Positions 12,839 to 24,789 of a stretch of DNA of 64,000 nucleotides are shown piece after piece. The stretch spans positions 8,741,001 to 8,805,000 of the forward strand of contig NC_092570.1 of NCBI RefSeq assembly GCF_037975245.1, read 5' to 3'. Position numbers and translations under genes: made by a program. Below the pieces are notes generated by a model. The model saw only the letters and a list, made by a program, of their open reading frames with translations. It did not search any database and was not told the DNA's origin. The stretch comes from Apostichopus japonicus. Taxonomy: Eukaryota > Echinodermata > Holothuroidea > Aspidochirotida > Stichopodidae. Position 1 is the first letter of the stretch. Each line of letters starts with the position of its first letter.

Positions 12839-13065
12839 CTAGCAAGAAATACCAGTTCCACAATCACGAAGAATCTTCTTGGAAAACAACGTGAAAACAG
12901 TTTGCAGGAAAGAAAGTTTGGCCGTGTATCGTACTATAACAAAATTCTCCAACCATATGAAGTATATTTTCAAATGATTTATACCAGAAGATTTAGTTTT
13001 GGGGTGTTTTAAGTCTTAAGTGGCCGAACTTCGAAGTCACCATCCTACTATAATACTGTATAGTC

Positions 13066-13271
13066 AGTATTGCGAAGTTCGGACACCCCTAAGAAAAACA
13101 CGATTTCACCATGGCAACCTACAGCAAGAACCAATTTCAGTAAAAAAACCAAGCTACAGTTATTTTCTCTCCAAAATGACCCAACCATATCAAGTGTATT
13201 TTCAGGTGATTTATACCATAAGATATAGTTTTGGGGTGTTTTAAGGCTTAGGTGTCCGAACTTCGCAGTGT
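13066..13271. mobile_element. MITE, second copy of the CGAAGTTCG family
   Basis: It starts with the same 16 bases as the copy at 12563 and ends with CGAACTTCGCAGT. Inside, the segment holding ctacagttattttctctcc is shared with the first copy nearly base for base. The unit is shorter than the first copy, and the two probably arose by local duplication. It lies about 180 bases before the CEP19 start. Confidence 0.7.
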
Positions 13272-13451
13272 CCATGCTACTTTATATTTCCGGGCGGATT
13301 TAAATCACATGGTTTATGAGGAAAACACTGCCTCCAAGAAATGGAATAGAATTTGATGAAATTTGAAAGAAATGCTGCATAAGCCTCACATAATTATATT
13401 TCTGTATGTCATTATTATCATCCTCCATGTTTTTTTTCCTGATGGCAGAAC

Positions 13452-13955
13452 ATGTCGATAGAACCGTTGAAGTGTGGCATTAAAATTGAGCCGCCTGCTC
13501 TTGTGCTAACATATCTAGATGGAAAGACTGGAAAGAAGAGACAAAGAACGATGCCTTTGAGAAACTTTACTTCAAGAGTTGGAGTCACAAGAGTAGCAGA
13601 AGAGCTCAAGTCCAACCCAAGACACAGAAAGTATCTAGAGTCAGTTCCGACATTACAGATGGAGAAACTGTTTCGTATCATTCAAGAGAGGCTGAGAGGT
13701 TTGAGTCTTAACGATTCTTTGGATAAAGTCAAGGAAGAGTTAAAAGTGGATCCAGATGAAGATTTGAACAAGTTAAACGATGCCGAATTGAAAACAAAGA
13801 AACATATTATGGATGAGAGCTTTGAGAAAAATCGAAAGAAACAAGAAGATCCTGATTTTGTCTATGATGTCGAGGTAGACTTTGAGAATGTAGGTGGACC
13901 AGCAATTGAATCTAGTGGATGGGACTCGGGAAGTGATTCAGATTTAGATTTTTAG
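13452..13955 (+). CDS. CEP19: Centrosomal protein 19
   Basis: The 167-residue product aligns along its whole length with vertebrate CEP19 (about 163-167 residues). Shared landmarks are KCGI near the start, the RQRTMPLRNF segment, NPRH(K/R) near residue 56, DPDEDLNKL near residue 110, and DPDFVYDVEVDF near the C terminus, ending in an acidic tail. CEP19 sits at the mother centriole and ciliary base, where it recruits RABL2 for entry of intraflagellar transport trains. The coding part is a single exon; a TGGCAG splice acceptor just before AACATG suggests a separate 5' UTR exon. The ATG at 13452 has A at -3. It lies 2.3 kb upstream of MED4 on the same strand and seems complete. Confidence 0.95.
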   Translation: MSIEPLKCGIKIEPPALVLTYLDGKTGKKRQRTMPLRNFTSRVGVTRVAEELKSNPRHRKYLESVPTLQMEKLFRIIQERLRGLSLNDSLDKVKEELKVDPDEDLNKLNDAELKTKKHIMDESFEKNRKKQEDPDFVYDVEVDFENVGGPAIESSGWDSGSDSDLDF

Positions 13956-16274
13956 TTGAAGATTTTTGAAGAACAAGGCTTTGTAAGATATCCAACATTT
14001 TCTTGCAATGCTTGCTATTCCTTTACTTGTGTAGTGGAAAATTGATAGCATAAAACTGCTCCATATGCCAAAGAAGTAATAGTGGCCATAGTGTTTGATA
14101 AATTTGGGAGAAAGTATTTTGTATCTTCTTTTTTGTGTAAAAAGTCTCACTCTAATTAAGTTATTAACTGAATCACTCTTGATGAGCACAGATATACAAT
14201 GTCATCAATGCAATATAGTCAAATATTACTTAAAAACTGTATAATATGGCTTGACAAATTAATAAAGATGACAACAAATGATGATGAAATATTCAGGGAC
14301 TGCAAAATGACAGATGTTGACGGACGTCTGTGTACCGTGCTACAACATCTGATATCATTTTCGAATTTTAAACCTTAAACAAGAACGAATGTGTACACAG
14401 GACAACGCAACGCTGGCAGCACATAAAAAGGCCAAAATCAAACTTAACTTTGTTGTGAAAACCTAAAATGGTGTTGAAATGCAACAATAGCTGTAATATA
14501 GCAATAGTAATTGCACTAAGTGGTCTGCCGTACATTGGTAGAACAACATTGCCTAGTCATCATCCTTTTAACTGTGATGTCATGATATACGGTCACAATG
14601 TAACACAACCTGTAGCAGACCGTTCTGCCATGCTACCAACCCTACCTTATGCTTTATTACTTGTAATCATTGCTACCCTTAGTTTATTTTAGAGAATTTC
14701 AGTCTGAAAGGAAAGCAACCATGGTAGCATACTCAATGACCTAGTTGACTCGTTATACTTGATGGGTTGAGCCATGGTAGCATATTAAGAAATATTTCAG
14801 TTGACTCTTTTCATTCAATTTATCAATGCACTATGTGTGGCGTAAACCACCTTAATTTAATTTCAGCATGCCCAGAATAAATGATGAACTGTGTATGAAT
14901 TGTGTATGATTGATCCTGGACGATCCAGTATCTTATGTAATTTGAATGTAACCAGAGCAATGCCGATCCTGAGTGTCATTGCTCTGCTCAGATAAGTTCA
15001 AGATATACCATGGAAATAATCTGTTTTACCTTCATGGATATACTTACAGTATTTTATGGTGCTCTGTAAATTTGTGTACATTTACAATGAAAGTGATAAA
15101 TTTGAATACAAATATATGATTTTGTTTCGTTTTTGTATTTTTAGTTTTTCTAAATAATTGCTATTCTCAACTGCTAGTTTGCAGTTGTAATGAAGTACTA
15201 CATTTCAATGAGTCAGAATCAGTAAGTTTTCCTGACTCTGTAGGAGACATGGACTTGACTCACTCTCACATTTTTTCATGAAAAATTAAAATTTATATGT
15301 TTATTGTTTTGAGGCACTGGAAGATCATGAAATAATGTATCAGTCCCTGTTTTTGTGAAGGGCAAGAGACCCCATTCCTTGCTTGTAGGGCAACAATGAC
15401 TTCATAAGTATAGTTAAAGGTATGCTGTATGGCCCCAAATATGCTAGATATTCATATATGGCCACCTTTGGTCAAAATTCATAAACAGTTTTTATTACAA
15501 CCTTCAAGGAAATTTTCCTCACTGGGACATTCAGTCATCTTGTGTGTTCCTTAAAAATGTCTGAGAACAATTTGGAGAGTAAAGACCTCCAGAAAAGTAC
15601 TTTTTGAAAACTTCTAGCAATTAGAGCATGCTATAATTTGGGCCAATGCAGACTACCCCTAATGCCAACAAATAGAAATTGTAATTTGTTTCTTCACAAT
15701 ATAAATACAGAGAAGTTAGCTAAGTGACAAAACATATCAACAACAGGGAAAATTGTGAAAGCAAGCACTCCAAAAAATCCAGAGGGCTTGTCTAGTAGAG
15801 GGCTCCCATAAGTAAATAGAGAGAAAAATACAAGAAACTTATATCCACCCACATACCCAACCCAATACGTAATCGATAAACCATTGATGAGTACCACACC
15901 ATTTCAAATTTTAAGAGGACATTTCGTCTGAATGTTGGCCGTGATTTTGCAACCCAAGTCAAATTCAGATATGAAGGTAAAGTAACATTTTAAGAAGAAG
16001 GGAACACTTCCTGAATGAAAATGTTTTCTGGCACCTTCCAAGGATAAAAAGGGGATTACAATGCAGGCTATCAAATTGCAGATTATAAGTTTGGCATAAT
16101 ACTTATCCTTCAAGAAACGGGACTAAATTAATTTCCATACCGCAAGCGTTTATAATAACGTCAGATCACCTGACAAATGCCAGTCTATGACCTCACGTAC
16201 CGAGCGTCGAGAACATCACAGACGGTTCTTCGAGGTTTTCGTCTCCAATTATTTACGTTAGTCTAGCATTTGAA
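13956..16274. other. CEP19 3' UTR and CEP19-MED4 spacer
   Basis: The CEP19 3' UTR runs to an AATAAA signal at 14261-14266. Beyond it no exon is recognised. A perfect 10-base hairpin, CAGAGCAATG / CATTGCTCTG with a 14-base loop, lies at 14953-14986. The last 150 bases before 16275 should hold the MED4 5' UTR and promoter. Confidence 0.5.
14261..14266 (+). terminator. Poly(A) signal of CEP19
   Basis: AATAAA about 300 bases after the CEP19 stop codon, the first such hexamer on the plus strand after the gene. Confidence 0.6.
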
Positions 16275-19200
16275 ATGGCTTCTAACGAAAAATTTGCATC
16301 AAAGTCAAAGCTGCTGTCACTTGTAGAAGAAGCTGAGAAACTCACAAGGTATGTGGAAAGAATTACAGTGGCAAAGTGATTTAAATAAATGGCACAATGA
16401 GCCTACATCATTTCGTTTCGCACAACACGTACTAACGTTATGTTTGCATATGAAATAAATCGACAAAACTAACGTTCAAACAGCAAACGTATCACTCAGC
16501 TTAGGCCCTGTATAACTAATAAAGTCTTTTTTTTAAACAAATTTAAGATTCTTTCTGAGTCGTCTACACACAGCTTGATGACAGTAACAGTATCTGCACC
16601 AATTCAAATGGCACTTTGAATGAATACTGAATTTGGGCTTAATAAATCCTGTTGGCTGTTGAACATTAAAGGTTGATTATGTATGACATTTATTACGGAT
16701 ATGTTTGTTTATGTCTAATGAATGTCAAGTTCTAGCTATTCATCTGATTTTCGGGCGGTGCTCTACCTTCTTTACATGATCAAAAGGCGTTGCTCAGCTT
16801 CTGATGTTTATTTACCTGTTTGTTGGATGAACTATTGAAGCATTGGTGCCTATATTACTAGGCATAGGAGTACTGAATAAGCATGTTAGTGTACATACAT
16901 CACTGAATAGAGCAAGTCAATGTACAATACATCACTGAATAGAACATATCAGTTTACATATGCATAGAGTGTAGGTATATGTAAATGTCTATGACTAAAA
17001 TGTTTGTACTGTTACCAATTCATCAGGCTTGCTGTGCTTCCAATGGAATTATCAATAACCATGCTGCCTTTGGTTGATGTTACCAAAACTGTGATTCATA
17101 ATTTTTTGAAAGAGCAATGCGCTCAGTGATTCTTCATCTTGTATTAGTCATTTTCTCCATCATCTCATCCATCATCTCCATCCAATTACCATATCCTTCC
17201 ATACTTACCAAAGATCACAGATGATGCTAATGCCTTTGATGTTTCAATTGTTTTATTAGGGACCTTCTGGATACAACATCCACAGCAAGACAGAAGATAG
17301 TTCATCCTGATGACCCTCAGGTATTTTATCTGTGTTTGTCTCTGCTATTTAATATGATAAATTAAGTTATATTTCTAAAAATAGGTGCTTTGACTATTTC
17401 ATGCAATAGTTGTATTTGTATGTATGTATGTATTTTAGATCCTCCTGCAAGCAGGAACTCGCGAAGAAGCCATCATTGGCTTATCAAAGCCGCAAGCTGA
17501 CCAAAGTCAGTCTCTTAGATTCATATTTAATGTCCATGATTATGAATTGTCAACAACTCTGTAACTGGACAACATACATTAATCTTGGAGTTACTCGAAC
17601 TCAAACAGATCTTATGATTGAAAAGCACCGGCGTTAACCACTGAGCTAACACTCCTAAAGTTAGTTAGTTTATTGTATACAGCCTCAAGTTTATTCTCTC
17701 AGAATATCAGTGTAAATTCATGATGCATTCTTTCCAAAGAATGACTTTCATCTGATCATAAAAAAAAAATCATTTTTCAGATAATGGAAATGCTGCTCAA
17801 GAAAAATGAGGAACTTGAGGCTACCTTGAAGGAGACCGAAGTTCACCGTGAGAAGAAGAGGGAAATTGAGAGTTTGCAAGAAGAAGTTGATAAGAGGGAT
17901 GAAGACATTAAACAACTTCAAAAACAACTTAAAGAGGCAGAACATGTGCTGGTGAGGCTCTCTGTTTCATGATACCCACAGTTGTACTGTATATTATAGC
18001 GTATAGTTGAGGACCTTACACTACTTTTTTGAAATATGTTGTATGCTACGTAATGGATTTCACTCCGTGGGATCGTCAAGGCATCTTTAAAATGCTCTCC
18101 ATTTTCCATTCAATTGAGTCTTTTTCAAGCAACAAGCTGATGCACCAGTAAATTCACCATGGGTATAGACCCACCATTTTACATGATCATATTTGCACTA
18201 TTTCACTGAATTGTTCTTCACAAAGATCACTATCCTTTATCTTACAGTCGACTGCTCTCTATCAAGCCAAAGAGAAGCTGAAGGCCATAGATCGAGCAAA
18301 CAAAGGAGCATTATCTGTGGAACAGCTCATCAAATATGCGCATAGAATCAGTGCAACAAATTCTGTGGCCGCACCTCAGACATGGACTGCAGGTTGGTAG
18401 TCTAAGAACCTTGCAGAAATCAGTAGATTGTATGAAGTTATTTGCATAACTGCATCCTAACAGGTTCACTTATTAAATTAAATTTGCAGTAGCTACTATG
18501 ATTGCTATGAAACTTTATTCTTGTCAAAATGGTCTTTCCATTTAGTGAGGGTAATAAGTATATCTCTGAGAGCAAAGATAATACCAATGGTTTGATTCCC
18601 CAAAATAAATGTGTCTTGTTTTGTGATACAGTATATTGACAAAGCATTGTTTGAATCTCCAGATATTAAAAAGAAAACAGAAACCTTATACCTGATACTT
18701 AACACACTTTGTTTCTATGTATACATCTCATGACTGCACGTAGTGGATTTCATCGTTTTTGGTTCCTTGCTTTAGCAAAAGGAACCTATGTAGTCAGGTT
18801 GGCGTGTGTGTGTGTGTATGTGTGTGTGTGTGCGTCTGTGACACTTGCTTGGGTACGCTCTATCTCAATAAGGGAATGTTGGATTGAGGCCAAACTTGGA
18901 CTATAGATCCGCCATATGGAGAAGGTGTGCCCTATTGTTTTTGGTGCCCACAAAGGTCACCAAAGGTCAGTTATGGTTCAAAAACGGAAAATATTAAATC
19001 TGCAATAACTCCCAGTGCCAATTTGCGACAAGGTTGATATTTTGGGAAAAGTTGTGAACTGGTTAGAGGAACATTTTCAAATTCAATGGTCATGTGATCC
19101 GAGGTCACCAAAGGTCAATTAATGATAAAAAACTAGTATTTTTGCGCTAATTTGAGAACGAAATGTCCGTTAGGGTTGGGAGTTGCTTCAATGTTATCCA

Positions 19201-22200
19201 ATTGTTGACCCGCATCTGGGTGACCCTTGACCTCAATTTGACCTCTGGTGACCTTTACGTGTTTTTGGGGATTTTAACAGTTTTGATGCTATTTTCAGAT
19301 GTCAAAGGTACCTTCTGATCATAAATGTCGATAGGTTGACTCCGTGTGACCTTTATGTGCGAAGTTATATGGGGTCAAAGTTTTTCGGTCGGAGTTAGGA
19401 TAGTTGTTCAGACTTGTCGTTTTGTTTTTTGGAATCAAGAGATTAAACTACATCTGAAACCAAGGTCAAAATGTCAAGGGTCACATTAGAAAAAATGTGC
19501 TTATTTTGGGAGGAAACAAGCCAAAAAAGAAAATGTTTGGTTTTGATGCTAGATTTGGATATCAAAGGAACCTTCCGATCAAAAATGTCAATTGGGTTGA
19601 CACCCGTGTGACCTTCGTGTGCGAAGTTATACAAGGTCAAAGTTAATTTTCAGACATTTAATGCAACAACTCCCAGTTCCAAGGTATGACATGGTTGATA
19701 TTTTTGGACAAGTTGCAAATGGTATAGAGGAATATTTTCAAACATAACGGTCATGTGATCCGAGGTCACCAAAGGTCAATTAATGTTAAAAAACAAGTAT
19801 TTTGGGGGTAGCAAATGGACAAAGAAAAAATTTTGAATTTGTATAGTTTGATGCTTTAATTTAGGTCTCATCAATCAAAAATGTCAATAAGTTGACCCAA
19901 GGTGACCTTTGTATGTTAAGTTATATGAGGTCAAAGTTAATTTTCAGACATTTAGTGTAATAACTCCCAGTATCAAGGTGTTACACAGTTGATATTTTGA
20001 GACAAGTTGCAAATGGTATAGGGGAATATTTTCAAACTTAACGGTCATGTGATCCAAGGTCACCAAAGGTCAATTAATGATAAAAAACTAGTATTTTTGC
20101 CATAACTTGAGAACAAATTGTCCGTTAGGGTTGGCAGTTGCTTCAATGTAATCCAATTGTCGACCCCCATCTGGGTGACCCTTGACCTCAATTTGACCTC
20201 TGGTGACCTTTTCGTGTTTTGTGGATTTTTACAGTTTCGATGCTATTTTCAGATGTTAAAGGTACCTTCTGATCATAAATGTCAATGGGTTGACCCCTGT
20301 GTGACCTTCGTGTGTGAAGTTATATGAGGTCAAAGTTAATTTTCAGACATTTAATGCAATAACTCCCAGTTCCAAGGTGTGACAAGGTTGGTATTTTTGG
20401 AGTAGTTGCAAATGGTATAGGGGAATATTTTCAAACTTAACGGTCATGTGATCCAAGGTCACCAAAGGTCAATTAATGATAAAAATCTAGTATTTTTGCC
20501 ATAACTTGAGAACAAATTGTCCGTTAGGGTTGGCAGTTGCTTCAGTGTAATCCAATTGTCGACCCCCATCTGGGTGACCCTTGACCTCAATTTGACCTCT
20601 GGTGACCTTTTCGTGTTTTGTGGATTTTTACAGTTTCGATGCTATTTTCAGATGTTAAAGGTACCTTCTGATCATAAATGTCAATGGGTTGACCCCCGTG
20701 TGACCTTCGTGTGCGAAGTTATATGAGGTCAAAGTTAATTTTCACACATTAAATGCAATAACTCCCAGTGCCAAGGTGTGACAAGATTGATTTTTTTGGA
20801 CAAGTTGCAAATGGTATAGGGGAATATTTTCAAACTTAACGGTCATGTGATCCAACGTCACCAAAGGTCAGCTAATGTTAAAAAAGTAGTATTTTGGAGG
20901 GAGAAAATGGGCAAAGAAAAAATGTTTGAATTTTTACAGTCATGCTCTATTTAGGTCTCACCGATCAAAAATGTCAATTGGTTGACCTCCGGGTGACCTA
21001 TGTGTGTGAAGTTATGTATACAAGTTCAAAGTTAATTTTTTGACATTTAATGCAATTAAATCTCAATGCCAAGGTGTGACATGGTTGATATTTTGGGACA
21101 AGTTGTGAATGGGGTGGTGGAACATTTTGAAACTTAAAGGTCCTGTCATCTGAGGTCACCAATGTTATCATATCTGTTGACACGCTTGTAGGTCTCTTAT
21201 ATTTCTTACATTTTCGACGCCATATTAAGATCTCAAAAGTGCCTTTTGATCAAAAATCTGATCACATTTTGTGATCACAAAAGTGTTGGCTATAGTGTTG
21301 GTTACTTTATGGGAACATGTAGCACCACAATTACTTGGACTATTTGAGCCCAATCTTGCTTGATAATATTATGTGTATTGTCATATATACCCCAAGCAAG
21401 GAACCACAGTGCCCTTGGGCTCTTGTTCTTTGTCGTACTCCAGTAGTCCTATTTCTGAGACTGGGAAAATTATTAGGTAGAAACATAACTTATACAATTT
21501 GGATTAAAGCATCTTTAAATTGGTTCTTATGTTGTATTATGTAAGGAATGGCAGCACTGCAGATTCGCATCGCTCTTTCTCTCCCTGTCACAATGATGTT
21601 AGGTGTCCTATGCCTTTGACAATATGTAATTTACCTATTGATATGTGGTATTTTCTTTCTGGTCGTAGGAGATCCAAGAAGGCCTTACCCTACCGACCTA
21701 GAGATCCGTATGGGAATCCTCGGACGGCTAAGCAATCTACCAGTTGCCCCTGGCAGCAGTGCAGAAGGAGATCCAAGTGAGTATTATTGTTTTTTCCAAG
21801 CTAGAGGAATGAAACAAGAGTTCTGTGGAGTTCTGAGGGAGAATACGAACAGTGATTCACTGAGCTTTGTTCTTAAATAGAATCTAGTTTGAAATTGAAT
21901 TTTATGTCCTTTCTCTGATCATCCTGAGAGTTCCATTAATTCAGTTTACTGTTGCGTGAGTAATTACACCTTTTGCTACCTGCTACTGTTTTGAGTCTAT
22001 GTGTTCATAGATCTAGTTCTGGCTCTGTTCTCTTTTCACAGATTCTAGTTCTGTTGATACATGGCAACCGTCCAGTGAGCTATCAGTTAGCCTCCATCTA
22101 GCCTCAGGAATCTCAAGTAGCAACGGTAAAGGATTTGAGCTCGGTCAAAATAAAGAGAACGAAGACGTTGAAGTAATGTCCTCAGACTCGGAGAGCAGCA

Positions 22201-22220
22201 GCTCCAGTGGCAGTCCATGA
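16275..22220 (+). CDS. MED4: Mediator complex subunit 4
   Basis: Six exons: 16275-16348, 17260-17320, 17781-17951, 18248-18392, 21669-21776, 22042-22220; phases agree and give 245 residues (human about 270). MED4 is a middle-module subunit of Mediator, the nuclear bridge between activators and RNA polymerase II, and was also found as a vitamin D/thyroid receptor coactivator subunit. Residues about 46-101 form a charged coiled coil containing [10 protein letters not shown]. Then come [18 protein letters not shown] and the family signature [12 protein letters not shown]. The C terminus has the conserved [12 protein letters not shown] motif and a serine-rich acidic tail. All donors are GT. Intron 2 has a minus-strand SINE; intron 4 has a 2.6 kb AGGTCA-rich element. 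The start at 16275 is the first ATG of an open N terminus like that of the family. Confidence 0.96.
17412..17657 (-). mobile_element. tRNA-derived SINE, copy 1
   Basis: Read on the minus strand it begins near 17657 with a perfect Pol III A box, TAGCTCAGTGG (17648-17638), then a B-box-like GAGTTCGAGTAAC, a non-tRNA body, and a tail of repeated TACA at 17415-17435. The copy at 49492-49740 is the same family. It lies in MED4 intron 2 against the direction of the gene. It spreads by copying of its RNA by a partner LINE. Confidence 0.85.
18761..21405. mobile_element. TIR-flanked element filled with tandem AGGTCA repeats
   Basis: GGTTCCTTGCTT (18761-18772) and its exact inverse AAGCAAGGAACC (21394-21405) bound about 2.6 kb in MED4 intron 4. 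After a GT microsatellite (about 18803-18836) the interior is a degenerate tandem array. The best pair of units, 20115-20330 and 20514-20729, is offset by 399 bases and nearly the same; related units start near 18950, 19100, 19760 and 20850. Each holds AGGTCA-CCAA-AGGTCA on one strand and a row of TGACCT on the other. Repeated 69-codon frames inside are a by-product of the array, not genes. It looks like a DNA transposon body replaced by a minisatellite. Confidence 0.7.
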
Positions 22221-24789
22221 AGCATTATTCTGTGGTGAAAGCATGGTGCATATCTGGAAACTTTCTACTGCCCAAGGCAGTGTGTAGGGTGCAGACATGG
22301 TGCAGACCCTAGAATGACCTGTAGAATTGGTACAGTCCCTGAATGGTTGCATTTAGGGGAGAAGGAAAAGCATAGTTCCTGAATTTCTCTTTGTCATGTG
22401 AACATTCTTGATTACATGTCTGTTGTAATGACTACAGTACCTGCTAGTCTCAAAGAACTGTTTTCACATGAAAACCATCAAAGGAAATCTTGTCAATGCA
22501 AATAGTTAGAGTGCAAAATGAAATTTTAAAACTTTATTGAGACCAAATAGTGTAAACAAAACATGATAACATATGCTAGGTCAAATATGTGAATAATTGA
22601 TACTTATTTAGAGAGAGATTGGCACCCTCTGTGTCCTCCGATATCTTAAAAAGCAGCAAACTGAACTGAATTTGGCTGTTGTTTCTTCACTGTTAATCTC
22701 TAATATAAAGTGTGCTTTGCCATGCTAGGGTTTGTTTTGGGCTAGACATTTTTCATGATACTTTTGAGGAATCTTTTCCAAAATCTAATTCTTTTAAAGT
22801 TGAACAACTCTTGAAGGTTGCTCTTCTACATTTGACTGATCTAACTTGGCCGATATGATTGCCAAATTGATTAAGCTACTGCCAAAGGAATAGATGGTTA
22901 GCTTCAAAAGTGAGGCTACTTTGGAAGTATACACAACTGTGTGATAGGGAATTAGATCCTCCGATGATCATTGCACAACACAAGCATTGTAAATACATCA
23001 TGTGAATATTGTAAATATAAAGACCGTTTTATTGTCTTCTTTCGCATTTTATGTCGACAGAGACCTGTCTAACGACTTACTAACTGCGCCTGCCATCCAC
23101 CTTACATATTTTTCAGTTCAAGGAATTGCATAACAAAACATAAATGATTAAAATATTTCAACAGTAAATCTAAAGTTCTTCTTGAGCTGTGTCATGAAGC
23201 CGATAATGATCTGTTTTTTGACAAGAATTCCCTGATCAAATTGCAATGTTCAAGATACAACTCAATTTGTATCCTCTGTATGTTGAGAAACAAATACATC
23301 TTAGTAACTAGTGTCAGATTGACACCCTCTGCACCACCTGCTTGCCGGACCACCGGCACCCCTCTTTTATTAAGCTTTGCAGGCACAACCCAAAACTATA
23401 CAGTGGGTATGTCTGGTCCGGCACTGTTTACAGAGACCCTTTGACTTGCGGTCCCCCCCCCACCCCCCTTAGTTGTCATATTTAATCCAACACAGCATCC
23501 AAGTTATGAAGGTTTTCCCTATAAAACATACACAATTTGGCATCTTAAATGCATGGTGATTCCTTGAAAAGTCTGACTTGCTGTGAAAGCAAAATGGCTA
23601 TTAATATTAGTTCCAATTTCCTGCACTAACTTTATCCCCACTTGGACATCCACTTGTCTTTGGTAATTCATGAATTTCAAATTTTTATTTTGGCTTCGCA
23701 TGATTGTAAGGCACTATGGAAGTCACGCAATCCATCTTACATTAAAATTTCAAGACGACATACATAATTTGCTTCATTTCAGTCTTAAAATGACTAACAA
23801 ATGTTGCTTGTAATAATGCAAACACACCGGGCTGTTGACCATCAATTCTTCGTGCATAATCGATGGGTCAAGGTTGAAGGTCAAGCAAAACCTGGTATGA
23901 TGCAAAATAGTGACCAACTTATTACACTGTTTATTTATTCTTTCTTTGTCACTTCCTTGTTAGTATTTATATGGATATCAGTGGAAAACAAATAGGATAA
24001 ACAAAGTGGACCCATATACCTATCATTCTTTTTCTTTACTGAAGCTAGAGCCGCATAGTGATACTCTTCTCCAACTACATTGCATGTTTGTAGTAAGTTT
24101 AAAAAATGATGATAGTTGGGTGAATATAGTTGCTCCTTTAATGAATGAACACAATAGTACTATTGCAATAAGCCTACTAAGATCACTCCAAAAATGACTG
24201 TTCATTTACAAATTGACAGGGCCCAGTGGCAAAACATGGTAGGTGCGGGTGGTGCAGCCTGCACTGACAATGCAAAACAACAACAACTAACCACACATCT
24301 ATTGAAGCCAACTGCCAGGCCTCATGTGTTCTGTAGAAGCCTAAGGGTGCCTTATCAAGCTGTTTAGATGTGCCAAATATTAAACTCGTTTACCCAAGCC
24401 CAAGCCTTGGTTGGGCATGGGTGATTGTGAACTCTACTTTAGGGTCCATTTCTATTGCTGCAATGGGTCCCTGTTGTTTCTATACTAGTGATAGGACTAA
24501 CTGGACTTTGTCAAGCAAACCAGCTGTCTTGAAACAGTAAATATACTTCATCTGATCTTGACTAGATATGATCCATTTGTTGATCCACAAACTGATTTGA
24601 TCTTCTGAATCCAGTAATTGCACCTCCTTTGATCCACAAACAGTCTTGAGCAGTCTCTCCGTGGACAAAGGCCTTCTGAATCATTAAAACAATTCTGTGA
24701 GCTGCTAGTTATTTCTTAATTTGCTGGATTCTTACATCTATAAGTTGTTTCATTGTTCAATATCTCTCTGAAAGTTCATTTTTGCTCAT
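22221..24789. other. MED4 3' UTR and MED4-MIPEP convergent spacer
   Basis: MED4 and MIPEP end towards each other here. No exon is recognised. An inverted pair TGCCGGACCA / TGGTCCGGCA with a 61-base loop lies at 23343-23423, beside a run of C near 23454-23470. On the minus strand, AATAAA hexamers near 23930 could end MIPEP. The remaining sequence is plain AT-rich spacer. Confidence 0.5.

Noticed and set aside
20118-20726. Two nearly identical 69-codon frames (20118-20327 and 20517-20726)
   Set aside because: They are the same unit of the 399-base tandem array read in the same frame; other units have stops, and composition follows the repeat.
23343-23423. Inverted pair TGCCGGACCA / TGGTCCGGCA as a mobile element
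   Set aside because: No flanking duplication or second copy seen; noted only as a possible hairpin.
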